This document shows positions 1-8,786 of a DNA stretch of 64,000 nucleotides, piece by piece. Each line of letters opens with the position of its first letter. The first letter of the stretch is position 1. A program made the position numbers and the translations under genes. The notes below the pieces were generated by a model that saw only the letters and a program-made list of their open reading frames with translations, had not been told where the DNA came from and did no database searches. This DNA is from M3007 sp964621185 (GTDB lineage: Bacteria; Bacteroidota; Bacteroidia; Chitinophagales; Saprospiraceae): the NCBI GenBank assembly GCA_964621185.1, contig CAZULM010000001.1, forward strand, positions 232,247 through 296,246. Direction: 5' to 3'.

Positions 1-2366
1 CTTCCGCCACATTTACCGATTCCTATCGCCAACAGGTGCTTGCCGATTTCAGGTTGTGTTGCCTTAGCCGGGAAGCAAGCATCATGGCCCGTAAAGAAGT
101 GCTGACGGGCAAGGCCAATTTTGGGATCATCGGCGACGGCAAAGAAGTTGCCCAAGTTGCCATGGCCCGCGCCTGGAAAAAAGGCGATTTCCGCTCAGGT
201 TACTATCGAGACCAAACCTTGATGCTGGCCTTGGGGTTGATGACACTCGACGAGTTTTTCGCGCAGCTGTACGGCGACCCATACAACGACCCCTTTTCTG
301 GCGGAAGGCAAATGAACTGCCATTTCGCCACAGCTTTTATTGATGAAGCCGGCAATTTCCTGGACTTGAAGAACAGGTACAACATCACCTCCGATATTGC
401 CCCGACGGGCGGCCAAATGGCCAGGGGCTTGGGCCTGGCATTTGCTTCCAAGAAATTCCGGGAAAACCCAGCTATCTGTGGCGAGCTGAGCAACAATGGC
501 AACGAAGTGGCATTTGTGACCATCGGGGACGCCTCCACCTCTGAGGGCGTGTTCTGGGAAACCATCAACGCCGCAGGTGTTTTGCAAGTGCCTTTGGCCA
601 TCAGTGTTTGGGACGATGGGTACGGCATTTCAGTCCCAAAAAAATACCAGACAACCAAAGAAAGCATCAGCGAAGCCCTGCAGGGCTTTCAGGCAGAAAA
701 CGAAAAGTCGGACAGCGGCATCAAGATATATAAAGGCAAAGCATGGGATTATCCAGGGCTTTGCGAATTGTACACTAAGTCAATCGCTGAAATGCGGGAA
801 ACCCACCGCCCGGCCTTGTTCCACATTCAGGAGGTGACACAGCAGCTTGGGCACTCTACCTCAGGCGACCACCGCCGCTATAAATCTGCCGAAAGGCTCG
901 AATTCGAGGAGAAATTTGACTGCAATACCCGCATGGCAGCATGGATGGTCGAAAGCGGCCTGGCCACAGAAGCTGAAATCGAACAGGTTAAAACAGAAGC
1001 AAAACGCGAGGTCAGCGAAGCCGCCGCGCGGGCATACCGGGCTTATCACGACAAGGTTGCCGAATTCAAAGTCGAGCTTATTGGCTTGTTGGAGGCGCTT
1101 CCTGCCGCTCGGCAAAGCGTCGGCATGGTGGCAGAAACCTTGGCTGCGCTAAAAGAAAAACGGGAGCCGCTGCGCTACGAATTGGCTCAGGCTGCCAGAA
1201 GGGCTTATTTTGCCTTGACAGACATTGAAAGCCCAGAAGCGCGGGATTTGAAAGCGTTCATTAACCGGGAGCGCATTGAAGGCGACTTGTTCTACTCCCA
1301 AAACCTGTTGAGCCAAACATTCCAATCGCCGCTCGACATCGACGTGGAACCGGCCACCTATTCCGATGGCTCGCCGCTTAGAGACGGGTATGAGGTGCTC
1401 AACGCCTGTTTCGACCAGAATTTCGAGCGCGACCCTGCCATTTTCGTCTTTGGCGAAGATGTGGGCCATATCGGCGACGTGAACCAGGGCTTGCGGGGCA
1501 TGCAGCAGAAGTACGGCATGGAACGCGTATTTGACACAGGGATACGGGAGTGGACAATCATGGGGCAGGCTATTGGGCTGGCCATGCGCGGCCTGCGCCC
1601 CATTGCAGAGATCCAATACCTAGACTATTTGCTTTATGGCATTTCTGCCCTTTCCGACGACCTGTGCACCCTCCGCTGGCGCTCCAACAACCTGCAAGCG
1701 GCACCGGCCATCATACGCACCCGCGGCCACCGCCTGGTGGGCGTTTGGCACAGCGGGTCGCCCATGGGCATGATGCTGGGCTCCTTGCGCGGCATGCACG
1801 TGTGCGTGCCGCGCAACATGACCCAAGCTGCCGGGATGTACAACACGCTGCTGCGCTCAGACGATCCGGCCATTGTGGTGGAAGTGCTCAACGGCTACCG
1901 CCTGAAGGAACGCCTGCCCGACAATGTGGGCACCTTCACCGTGCCGTTGGGCCAACCTGAAATCCTGCAAGAAGGAGAAGACCTTACCATTATCACTTAC
2001 GGCGCTTCGGTCCGGGTCGCAGAGGAGGCCATTCAACTGCTCAACACCAGGGGAATTTCCGTAGAGCTGATAGACGTGCAGACACTGCTGCCTTTTGACC
2101 TGACCAATGTTTGCCTCGACAGCATAAAAAAAACCAACAGGGTAATATTCCTCGATGAAGACTTTGAAGGGGGCGCCTCGGCCTATATGCTGCAACAGGT
2201 GCTTGAAAGGCAAGGCGGTTACCGCTGGCTGGATTCTGCGCCGGTCACCCTTGCAGCGAAGCCGCACAGGCCCGCCTATGGGCAGGACGGCGACTATCAT
2301 TCGAAGCCGCAGGTGGAAGATATTATTGAAGCAGTCATGCGCATATTGCAAGAAGCTGGCTTATGA
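1..2366 (+). CDS. 2-oxoisovalerate/branched-chain 2-oxoacid dehydrogenase E1, fused alpha and beta subunits (5' partial)
   Basis: The protein is a thiamine diphosphate-dependent E1 that decarboxylates 2-oxo acids and passes the acyl group to the lipoyl E2. The reading frame is open to the left edge from base 3 (787 residues visible), so the true start lies outside the window. A GTG at 36 is unlikely because family-like sequence (SYRQQVLADF) precedes it. The alpha half carries GYYRDQT and the ThDP motif GDASTSEG...N. The beta half begins near visible residue 450 with the transketolase pyrimidine-binding signature FVFGEDVGHIGD and ends with a transketolase C-terminal domain. A single fused chain is usual in Bacteroidota. 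The exact substrate (branched-chain versus pyruvate or acetoin) cannot be fixed from sequence alone. Confidence 0.93.
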   Translation, partial: SATFTDSYRQQVLADFRLCCLSREASIMARKEVLTGKANFGIIGDGKEVAQVAMARAWKKGDFRSGYYRDQTLMLALGLMTLDEFFAQLYGDPYNDPFSGGRQMNCHFATAFIDEAGNFLDLKNRYNITSDIAPTGGQMARGLGLAFASKKFRENPAICGELSNNGNEVAFVTIGDASTSEGVFWETINAAGVLQVPLAISVWDDGYGISVPKKYQTTKESISEALQGFQAENEKSDSGIKIYKGKAWDYPGLCELYTKSIAEMRETHRPALFHIQEVTQQLGHSTSGDHRRYKSAERLEFEEKFDCNTRMAAWMVESGLATEAEIEQVKTEAKREVSEAAARAYRAYHDKVAEFKVELIGLLEALPAARQSVGMVAETLAALKEKREPLRYELAQAARRAYFALTDIESPEARDLKAFINRERIEGDLFYSQNLLSQTFQSPLDIDVEPATYSDGSPLRDGYEVLNACFDQNFERDPAIFVFGEDVGHIGDVNQGLRGMQQKYGMERVFDTGIREWTIMGQAIGLAMRGLRPIAEIQYLDYLLYGISALSDDLCTLRWRSNNLQAAPAIIRTRGHRLVGVWHSGSPMGMMLGSLRGMHVCVPRNMTQAAGMYNTLLRSDDPAIVVEVLNGYRLKERLPDNVGTFTVPLGQPEILQEGEDLTIITYGASVRVAEEAIQLLNTRGISVELIDVQTLLPFDLTNVCLDSIKKTNRVIFLDEDFEGGASAYMLQQVLERQGGYRWLDSAPVTLAAKPHRPAYGQDGDYHSKPQVEDIIEAVMRILQEAGL

Positions 2367-2636
2367 ACCTTGTATGCAAAACAATGGTTTACACCTGACG
2401 ATGCCTTCTATATGTCAGATTAAAGCAATTTCCCATGAAAGGGCACGAATTATTGCCGCTTATTGACGATATTTGCTGGTAAGCACCGCTCAAAGCCTCG
2501 TTCCATAACAAATTGGAACGATTCTTGCCTTCCCTCCATTTAGTTGTCAGCAGCATAATCCTCCCCCTTTGGTTTCGCTTCGTTTTCCAGGCTGCGCCAT
2601 TTAATCCATCTTTCACCGATTTATTGGCAAACACTT

Positions 2637-3086
2637 ATGGTACACACTATGCTGCTCGCGAGCAACTGCATCCCAGTTCGCGACCCACTGACCCAAATGC
2701 CTTTCCCTATTGCCCAACATGCCATCCGTTGCGACGTAGTCTTTGGCTCTCCCAGTGCTGACTGCCAGGGTACTGGTATATGTAAAATTACTGGGACCAA
2801 CGGTATGCACATCCGAAGCTGGAAAAAGCAATGTCAGGAAACAAAGGCATTTCTGGTCGAAAGGGCAGACAAACAAGGCATTTCTCTGGTCTTTATGCGC
2901 TCCCTGCTTTGCACAAAATTATTTCGCCACCATTTCTGGAAGGGCGTTCTGTCCATGCGCGAAGCGTGTCCGCTGCCTGTTGAAATACAAAGTCAGTTGA
3001 ACACCCGGTTCAACAAAATGCTGCCGGGCCAATACAAAGTAGTTGAAGCTGCCGGGTTCTTTACCGTTGAGATCGATTGCGCATAA
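2637..3086 (+). CDS. Small conserved-looking hypothetical protein
   Basis: This encodes 149 residues with no function I can name. The middle part, CDVVFGSPSADCQGTGICKI, and a C-terminal segment containing GQYKVVEA look like ordinary folded protein, with codon usage like the neighbours. Three cysteines cluster in the CDVV...ADCQGTGIC part. There is no signal peptide or membrane segment. It stands alone on the plus strand between the E1 gene and the convergent sigma-factor unit. The start is uncertain: ATG at 2637 or at 2649. The 270 bases before it hold nothing I recognise. Confidence 0.55.
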   Translation: MVHTMLLASNCIPVRDPLTQMPFPIAQHAIRCDVVFGSPSADCQGTGICKITGTNGMHIRSWKKQCQETKAFLVERADKQGISLVFMRSLLCTKLFRHHFWKGVLSMREACPLPVEIQSQLNTRFNKMLPGQYKVVEAAGFFTVEIDCA

Positions 3087-3100
3087 CAAGCCAATAAAGC

Positions 3101-4480
3101 TCATTTGTGAACCAGGTAGCAATTCGCTTGTAGTGCAAACGTCATGGGCAAGCGGTTCCTCAGATTGACAGCGGACAGGTCAAGAAACGAGTTTGCTCCT
3201 ACCGGGACAGGCTCGCTCGCCCCAGTCAACCGTTGAATGGGGAGCTTGGCAAACAAGCCAAACTCCCAATACCGCCCCAACTTTAAGCCGAGGCCGCCTT
3301 GCAAATCAAATCTCCACCGATCGATGCTGGCCGTCACAAAATTGTTCAGGCTTTCTATTGCCATATCTGTGTTTGCCTTTAGCCGCAAGCTGTTGGCGGC
3401 ATAGCTAGTTCCCCGGGCTTTGGAGTCCACAACATAACTGCCCGCCATCCCAGCGAACAGCTTCCACCCATCAGGCAATTGGTATGATAGCAATAGGGGC
3501 ATTTCGAGCATTTCCAGCTTCGAGACAGGGATTACGATGGCATCGGTTTGCCCAAAGTAGGTAGTTACGGGGTTTACGGTATTTCCCGCCAGATCCTGGA
3601 TTTCAAAATCAGCATTCAAAATCTCGTTATATTGGGAATAATTGAGCGTTGTGGTTGGCTGGGTCTTTGAGGACGGGGAATATCGCGCATAATACAGGCC
3701 GCTTCTGATGCCCCAGCGCCGACTTGGCTGCCAATGAACGGCCATGCCACCTGCAATGATGTTCAATGCCTTCAGCCGTTCAGTACCGATGTTTGTGCTG
3801 ATGCCAAGTGCCAGCCCCCTTTGGTTTTCTGCCGGCGTAATCAGCCCATTGTCAGGAAGAGGCGCAATGGCCAAAGGTATTGCGACACTTGGAGGGCGTT
3901 GTTGTTGGGCAGATCGGTTTGGCAATGGCAGGCTTGCAAATGTGGTCATCTTGAAGGAGCCCTGCCCTATTCCTTTAGTTTCCCCTGCGCTGGTTGCGAC
4001 CGATTGCCCAAGGTTCAAATTCCCTTGCTGTACAATGTCCGTCTCGGCAGGCATCCCTCCCGGGCTGGTCAATTCAATTTTTCCTGTGCGCCCCCCGATC
4101 AGGCTTTCCGTGATTTCAGGCTTGCTGCTTGGATGCCCGACTTGGTTGGCATAAAAAGATGTCGGTGATTTTTTATTGGAAAGGTTCTCGCTTTCTGTTG
4201 CATGCTGCTGGTGGGAGGCTCCCCTTAGCTGGCCTGCTCCCAAATCTGCGGCAAAAGGCATGGCAGGCTGGTTTGTTTCTTGTTCGATGGGTTGATTTTT
4301 GCCGGCCATGCCAGTGCTCAAATACCAGGCGCCAACCACAGCCAATGGCAGCAACAGCAAGGCGAACCACCACCAAATAAAGCGGCGGCGTTGGCCCTTG
4401 GTCGGCATTTCCTGGTCGAGCAAGGCTTTCATGGAAACCCAGGCTTTGTCAACAGTCTTGTTGTTTATATCTTCCTTCAT
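3101..4480 (-). CDS. Membrane-anchored protein with outer-membrane-barrel-like C-terminus, partner of the ECF sigma factor
   Basis: This encodes 459 residues. The first ~33 are charged and cytoplasmic. One transmembrane helix follows (FIWWWFALLLLPLAVVGAWYL), then a low-complexity linker, then a C-terminal half with alternating beta-strand pattern ending in an aromatic-rich segment, as in PorT-like or outer-membrane-barrel domains. It lies 15 bases downstream of the sigma-factor gene on the same strand. That position and the short cytoplasmic N-terminus suggest an anti-sigma-like or signal-transducing role, but no recognised anti-sigma motif was seen. The gene pair (sigma, then N-terminal-TM plus beta domain) is common in Bacteroidota. 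The regulatory role is inference. Confidence 0.7.
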   Translation of the reverse strand: MKEDINNKTVDKAWVSMKALLDQEMPTKGQRRRFIWWWFALLLLPLAVVGAWYLSTGMAGKNQPIEQETNQPAMPFAADLGAGQLRGASHQQHATESENLSNKKSPTSFYANQVGHPSSKPEITESLIGGRTGKIELTSPGGMPAETDIVQQGNLNLGQSVATSAGETKGIGQGSFKMTTFASLPLPNRSAQQQRPPSVAIPLAIAPLPDNGLITPAENQRGLALGISTNIGTERLKALNIIAGGMAVHWQPSRRWGIRSGLYYARYSPSSKTQPTTTLNYSQYNEILNADFEIQDLAGNTVNPVTTYFGQTDAIVIPVSKLEMLEMPLLLSYQLPDGWKLFAGMAGSYVVDSKARGTSYAANSLRLKANTDMAIESLNNFVTASIDRWRFDLQGGLGLKLGRYWEFGLFAKLPIQRLTGASEPVPVGANSFLDLSAVNLRNRLPMTFALQANCYLVHK

Positions 4481-4495
4481 CGCGCAGGTGTCATT

Positions 4496-5071
4496 TTAGG
4501 AGTACTTTACTTTTTTTGGCTTAAGCTCCCCATCACGGGTAATCAGCTCTCGCAGTTTTTGGCGGGCAGTGCTCAAGTGCCATTTTGAGGTGCCTTCGCT
4601 CATTTTCAGGCTTTCTGCGATCTCTGCATGGCTGTAGCCTTCAATGGCATAAAGCCTGAAAACCTCCTGGGAAATTGCGGGCAAAGTCTGCACGGCTTTC
4701 AGGATGTCAGCCTCATAAAATGAGTCGAGGCTGTTTGCCGCAACACTGCTGTCGTGGTCATCCAGCACCAGGAAATGCAGGTATTTGGCGTTTTTCCTGT
4801 AATAATCGGCCATGCAGTGGTAAACAAGCCGCCGAATCCAGCCTTCCAAACTGCCCCTGAACTCGAACAGGTGGATTTTTTTGAAAACGCGCAAGAACCC
4901 GTTGTTGGCGATTTCTATGGCGGTGTCCTCGTCGCGGGTGTATCGGCGGCACATGCGCAGCATTTCCGGGAAGAAATGACGGTACAGTGCCTCCTGGGCG
5001 CGGCGGTCGTTGGCGGCACAGCCGCTGACGATCTCTTGTTCCGTGTATGTTTTCTTGCCGAATATGGCCAT
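4496..5071 (-). CDS. RNA polymerase sigma factor, ECF subfamily
   Basis: This 191-residue protein has the two ECF domains. Sigma region 2 (residues ~25-95) contains FHVFKKI-like and GWIRRLVYHCMADYYRK stretches. Region 4 (residues ~125-180) has the helix-turn-helix SHAEIAESLKMSEGTSKWHL. The length is normal for the family. It directs transcription of a small regulon, which often includes its own operon. The gene sits between an outer-membrane-protein gene (upstream) and a membrane-anchored beta-domain protein (downstream), all on the minus strand, consistent with a cell-envelope signal unit. Confidence 0.93.
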   Translation of the reverse strand: MAIFGKKTYTEQEIVSGCAANDRRAQEALYRHFFPEMLRMCRRYTRDEDTAIEIANNGFLRVFKKIHLFEFRGSLEGWIRRLVYHCMADYYRKNAKYLHFLVLDDHDSSVAANSLDSFYEADILKAVQTLPAISQEVFRLYAIEGYSHAEIAESLKMSEGTSKWHLSTARQKLRELITRDGELKPKKVKYS

Positions 5072-5148
5072 TTTTTATCGTTTTCATCGGGCGGCGCCCG
5101 ATGCTGATGATTTCGCCCTTTCAGGGCTAAGGGTTTATGGTTTTATTA

Positions 5149-5913
5149 TTAGAGCAGCAGGCCGATGCCGAATTCCAGGCGTTTGTGGAGGATTTTGTCT
5201 GTTCCTCGCATGCCCCACCATTCGTTTACCCAAGAGCGAGTTTTGTGCTGAAATCGAATGCCGAGATGTACACAGGCATTGTTGCCGATCCGATACCCGA
5301 TTTGCCCTTGCGCCATCCAGCCACCCCGCCAGCGCTCATTGCCGCCTCCCCAGGTGGAACTGTCGTTGTATTTCTTGGACAGGCCATAGCCTGCCCCCAA
5401 GGCATAGAAAGGCGTGATCTTTTTGGGCATCAAATATCCGCGCAATTCTGCAAAGATGGGGTAAGTAGCGGTGTTGCCGTCAAAAAGGCCAAAATTTTCC
5501 AGTCCTATGCCGAGCCCCAGGCCAAGCAAGCGGTCAATTTTGTAGCCAGCGCTGTGCTGCAAGCCTATTCCGAAGCCGCTTTCGCCTGTCAGTACCGCAA
5601 ACCGCGTGGCATGGTACCAACCGCTTTCCCTGAACGAATAGGGGCGCTGAGAAAACGGAGTCTTGGCCTTTCCGTCACCAGCGCATTTTTGCACGATGCG
5701 CTTCACGGCGGCGGAAGGGAACTGCAAGCGGGCGCCGCTCCAACTGGTCATGACCAAATTGCTGTCAGCATAGTATTCCTGGATGATGCCCCGAAGGACG
5801 GAGCCCCCTTTTAGGTAAACTATATCCTCGCATGCTCCCTTTTCTGTTTGGGCTGAAAGGGCGCCCGAATACCAAAACAGCAGCAGCAGAATGGAATATT
5901 TGACGTAACTCAT
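5149..5913 (-). CDS. Secreted/outer-membrane beta-barrel-like protein
   Basis: This encodes 254 residues with a signal peptide (MSYVKYSILLLLFWYSGALSAQ). A short beta domain follows with the phrase YLKGGSVLRGIIQEY, often seen before porin-like domains in Bacteroidota. From about residue 100 the sequence alternates Gly/aromatic beta strands (GLGLGIGLENFGLF, YALGAGYGLSKKYN) and ends in hydrophobic LLL, as expected of a small outer-membrane barrel. It is the first gene of the minus-strand unit that includes the ECF sigma factor (gap 77 bases). No specific function is recognised. Confidence 0.75.
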   Translation of the reverse strand: MSYVKYSILLLLFWYSGALSAQTEKGACEDIVYLKGGSVLRGIIQEYYADSNLVMTSWSGARLQFPSAAVKRIVQKCAGDGKAKTPFSQRPYSFRESGWYHATRFAVLTGESGFGIGLQHSAGYKIDRLLGLGLGIGLENFGLFDGNTATYPIFAELRGYLMPKKITPFYALGAGYGLSKKYNDSSTWGGGNERWRGGWMAQGQIGYRIGNNACVHLGIRFQHKTRSWVNEWWGMRGTDKILHKRLEFGIGLLL

Positions 5914-5977
5914 TCTAATATGGTTTTGCAGGTGCCGCGCGAAGCCTGCCGACAGACCCGCGCGGCACCAGTGGAAT

Positions 5978-7240
5978 TTATCGAGAAACCGGTATCAAGC
6001 TCAACTGCTTGGGGTTGGCCGGGTCGCTCACGTCAAACTGGAAAAAACCGTCGTCGCCAACAAGCAGCAAATGACTGTCGGTAAAGGCAATCACATCGTA
6101 GGTGCTGATATTTTTCAAATGCGACAGTTGCTTGAGCTCCAAGGGATTGGTCTTGTCAAAAATTTTAAGGCCGTCGTCGCACAGGAACAGGTGCTCGTTG
6201 GTGATGGAAAGCCCGAACGGCCGCTTCATCTGATAGGTTTTCAACAGGCTGGCGCTGGGCAGGTTTTCAATCCCGATCACGTCCAATTGGTTGAAGGTGC
6301 CGTTGCAAGTGGTGCCGTCGTGGATGGTGACGTAGGCATGGGTATCGTCGCAAACGACGGGGTCGCAGCCTGTGGCATGGTTGAAGGTAGCCTCCAGTTT
6401 TGGGCTGGCAGGGTTGCTGTTGTTGAAGATAAAGACCCCGTTTTGCGAGCCAACGAACAGGCGGTCTTTCCAGGGGAAAATGGTCTCGGCATTCCAGCCG
6501 AGCCATACGGAATCGCTTTTGGCGGGGCAAGTTGGGTTGGCCAGCGACCAGCTGCGCAGCGTCCAGTTGTCAACCGTGTACAAAAACTGGTCGGCTAAGC
6601 CAAAACGCGCAAAGGAGCCCGCTATCCCGACACCTGAAGGCAGGCCCGAGCTGTTGTTTTTGATACCCCCTGCATCGAATGCGGCAAAGTCGATCCAGAT
6701 CGAGTTGTTTTCTAAAAACCAAGGTTGGGCCGATCGGCTGTCTTCACAGTTGACTTTTTCGGTAACGGTCGTTTGGCTGTAATCGACGATATAGCCGTTC
6801 GCAGGGTCGAAACCGAAGAGCGGGAAAACGTTTTCGGCGCGGCATACAATTTGCGGGTTCTGCAGGTCGCTGATGTCGATGGTCAGCAGGTCGATGTATT
6901 GGTCGGCGTAGAGGTACTGGCCACGGATCACCATGTCCACATTGCCCGAGATGTTCCAAAACGCCATGGTTTGCGGGTGGCTCGGGTCACTGTTGTCGAT
7001 GACGTGGATGCCCTCTTGTTTTTCGTTGATAAACAGGTAGTTGCCGAATGCATAAATTTTTCCGGGCTTTTGAAGGCTTCTCGGCGATTCGGCCTTCACA
7101 CCGGCTCGGATATCAGCGAGCGATTTATACACAGGGTCGAAGCGGACGAAGCTGCGTTCGGAGGTACAGTCATCGCGCAGGCAGCCACTGAGCAGGGCTG
7201 CGGAAAAAAGTGTCAGGAGGCAGATAAAACGGTATTTCAT
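5978..7240 (-). CDS. LVIVD-repeat beta-propeller lipoprotein
   Basis: This encodes 420 residues. The start at 7240 is chosen because it yields a lipoprotein signal peptide (MKYRFICLLTLFSAALLSGC). The longer frame to 7510 would overlap galactokinase. Repeated segments of the type G.YLF...GI.VIDNSDPSHPQ, LLTIDISDLQNPQ, FIFNNSNPASPK, LKIFDKTNPLELK and FFQFDVSDPANPK are LVIVD repeats, which build a beta-propeller. It is predicted to be surface- or periplasm-anchored by Cys19. The molecular role of such proteins is unknown. It is divergent from galactokinase, sharing a ~210-base intergenic region. Confidence 0.85.
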   Translation of the reverse strand: MKYRFICLLTLFSAALLSGCLRDDCTSERSFVRFDPVYKSLADIRAGVKAESPRSLQKPGKIYAFGNYLFINEKQEGIHVIDNSDPSHPQTMAFWNISGNVDMVIRGQYLYADQYIDLLTIDISDLQNPQIVCRAENVFPLFGFDPANGYIVDYSQTTVTEKVNCEDSRSAQPWFLENNSIWIDFAAFDAGGIKNNSSGLPSGVGIAGSFARFGLADQFLYTVDNWTLRSWSLANPTCPAKSDSVWLGWNAETIFPWKDRLFVGSQNGVFIFNNSNPASPKLEATFNHATGCDPVVCDDTHAYVTIHDGTTCNGTFNQLDVIGIENLPSASLLKTYQMKRPFGLSITNEHLFLCDDGLKIFDKTNPLELKQLSHLKNISTYDVIAFTDSHLLLVGDDGFFQFDVSDPANPKQLSLIPVSR

Positions 7241-7375
7241 ACGATAAGATGTGTTTGTGTTCAAGGTAGGTCGTTTGTACAAACGCTGATTCAACATGCC
7301 AGACAGCATAAGGCAGGCGGCAGGTTGGGTTTGGCAATAAATTTTAGCATCCGCAAAGTTCCGTGTTGCACGGCT

Positions 7376-7383
7376 TACCTTTG
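7376..7383 (+). promoter_or_regulatory. Candidate Bacteroidota -7 box (TAnnTTTG) ahead of galactokinase
   Basis: TACCTTTG matches the Bacteroidota TAnnTTTG -7 consensus and lies 67 bases upstream of the galactokinase start. No good TTTG -33 box is seen at the usual ~19-base spacing, so this is a weak call. Confidence 0.3.
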
Positions 7384-7450
7384 GCACACCTACCCAAACA
7401 ACTATTTTGGGAAAATTGCAATGAATAAATGTACCATCTAATGCGCATCC

Positions 7451-8563
7451 ATGAACCATAAAACCATCATCGCCCAAGCTCCCGGCAGGATAAACCTCAT
7501 CGGGGAGCATACCGACTATAATGAAGGCTTTGTGCTGCCTGCCGCCATCGATAAAAAGACTGTATTTACCGTACAGGAAAACGGCAGTGAAGCCCGGGTA
7601 AACATCACAGCGCTGGATGTTTCAGAAAATCACGCTTTTGATCTGGGCAATTTTCAGCCGCTCAACCATGGATGGCCCAACTATGTCATGGGTGTTGTTG
7701 CTGAGCTTCAGAAACTTGGGGCGAACATCAAGGGATTCGACGGGCAGTTTGCGGGCAATGTCCCCATCGGCGGCGGCATGAGCTCATCGGCAGCGCTGAC
7801 TTGCAGCCTAGCGGTCGGCCTGAACGAACTGTTCGGTCTTGGCTTCGACAAATGGCAGTTAATAAAAGCTGCGCAGCTGGCCGAACACAATTTTGCCGGC
7901 ACAAAATGCGGCATCATGGACCAGTTTGCCAGTATGATGGGCAAAAAGGAGCAGGTGATGCTGTTGGACTGCCGTTCGCTGGAGTACCGTTATTTCCCGC
8001 TGGATTTGGGCGAATACCAGTTGTTGCTGCTGAACACGAATGTAAGCCACAGCCTGGCCGCTACAGAATACAATACCCGGAGATCGGAATGTGTCGAGGG
8101 TGTTTCCATATTGCAGCGATATTTTCCGCAAGTGATGAGCTTGCGCGATGTAACGCTTGAAATGCTGGAGGGATTCCGGGAAGCACTCCCTGCCACAATT
8201 TTTAAGCGTTGCCGCCATGTTATTTCCGAAAATGTCAGGGTATTGGAGGCAACGGTTGCTTTGGAAAAAAACGATTTTCAGCGCCTGGGCGCTCTGATGT
8301 ACCAGTGCCATCAAAGCCTGCAACAGGATTACGCCGTAAGCTGTCCCGAGCTCGATTTTTTGGTACAGGAAACCATGGGAATGGAATTTGTACTGGGCAG
8401 CCGGATGATGGGCGGCGGTTTTGGGGGATGCACCTTGAACATCATAGCTAAAGACCAGACAGAGCATTTCATCGAAGCAAGTGCCGAAAATTACAAGAAA
8501 AAATTCGGAACCAGCCTGGGTGCGCACATCGTTGCCATTGAAGCCGGAGCAGGGCTTATTTGA
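7451..8563 (+). CDS. galK: Galactokinase
   Basis: This encodes 370 residues of the GHMP kinase family, phosphorylating galactose to galactose-1-phosphate in the Leloir pathway. All three family motifs are present. The galactokinase signature GRINLIGEHTDYNEGFVLPA is at residues ~13-32. The ATP-binding PIGGGMSSSAAL is near residue 105. The C-terminal GSRMMGGGFGGC is near residue 315. The sequence CGIMDQFASMMG carries the catalytic Asp. No other galactose genes are adjacent. The ~220 bases after it are AT-rich with long T runs and hold no gene. Confidence 0.97.
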   Translation: MNHKTIIAQAPGRINLIGEHTDYNEGFVLPAAIDKKTVFTVQENGSEARVNITALDVSENHAFDLGNFQPLNHGWPNYVMGVVAELQKLGANIKGFDGQFAGNVPIGGGMSSSAALTCSLAVGLNELFGLGFDKWQLIKAAQLAEHNFAGTKCGIMDQFASMMGKKEQVMLLDCRSLEYRYFPLDLGEYQLLLLNTNVSHSLAATEYNTRRSECVEGVSILQRYFPQVMSLRDVTLEMLEGFREALPATIFKRCRHVISENVRVLEATVALEKNDFQRLGALMYQCHQSLQQDYAVSCPELDFLVQETMGMEFVLGSRMMGGGFGGCTLNIIAKDQTEHFIEASAENYKKKFGTSLGAHIVAIEAGAGLI

Positions 8564-8786
8564 TGTTATCGCCGAGCCAAACCAAGTGGACTGGAATATC
8601 CGCGGCGCTGAACATTTTTAATTTTTTTTTAATTTTTTTTGAAATACATCATAGTTCATAAAAATATCTGTTAATATTGCCCTGTCTTCTGCATTCCATT
8701 AAATATTTTTTTTTATTGGCAACCGCGCTTTTTTACCCTAAAGAGCTGCGCCCTTTGCGCTATTTTATTTTTTTATTAAAACCATT

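Noticed and set aside
5137..5814. 225-residue plus-strand frame
   Set aside because: It is antisense to the outer-membrane-type protein at 5149-5913, which has a signal peptide and a barrel pattern.
7241..7510. N-terminal extension of the LVIVD lipoprotein by 90 residues
   Set aside because: It would overlap the start of galactokinase and would bury a clear lipoprotein signal inside the protein.
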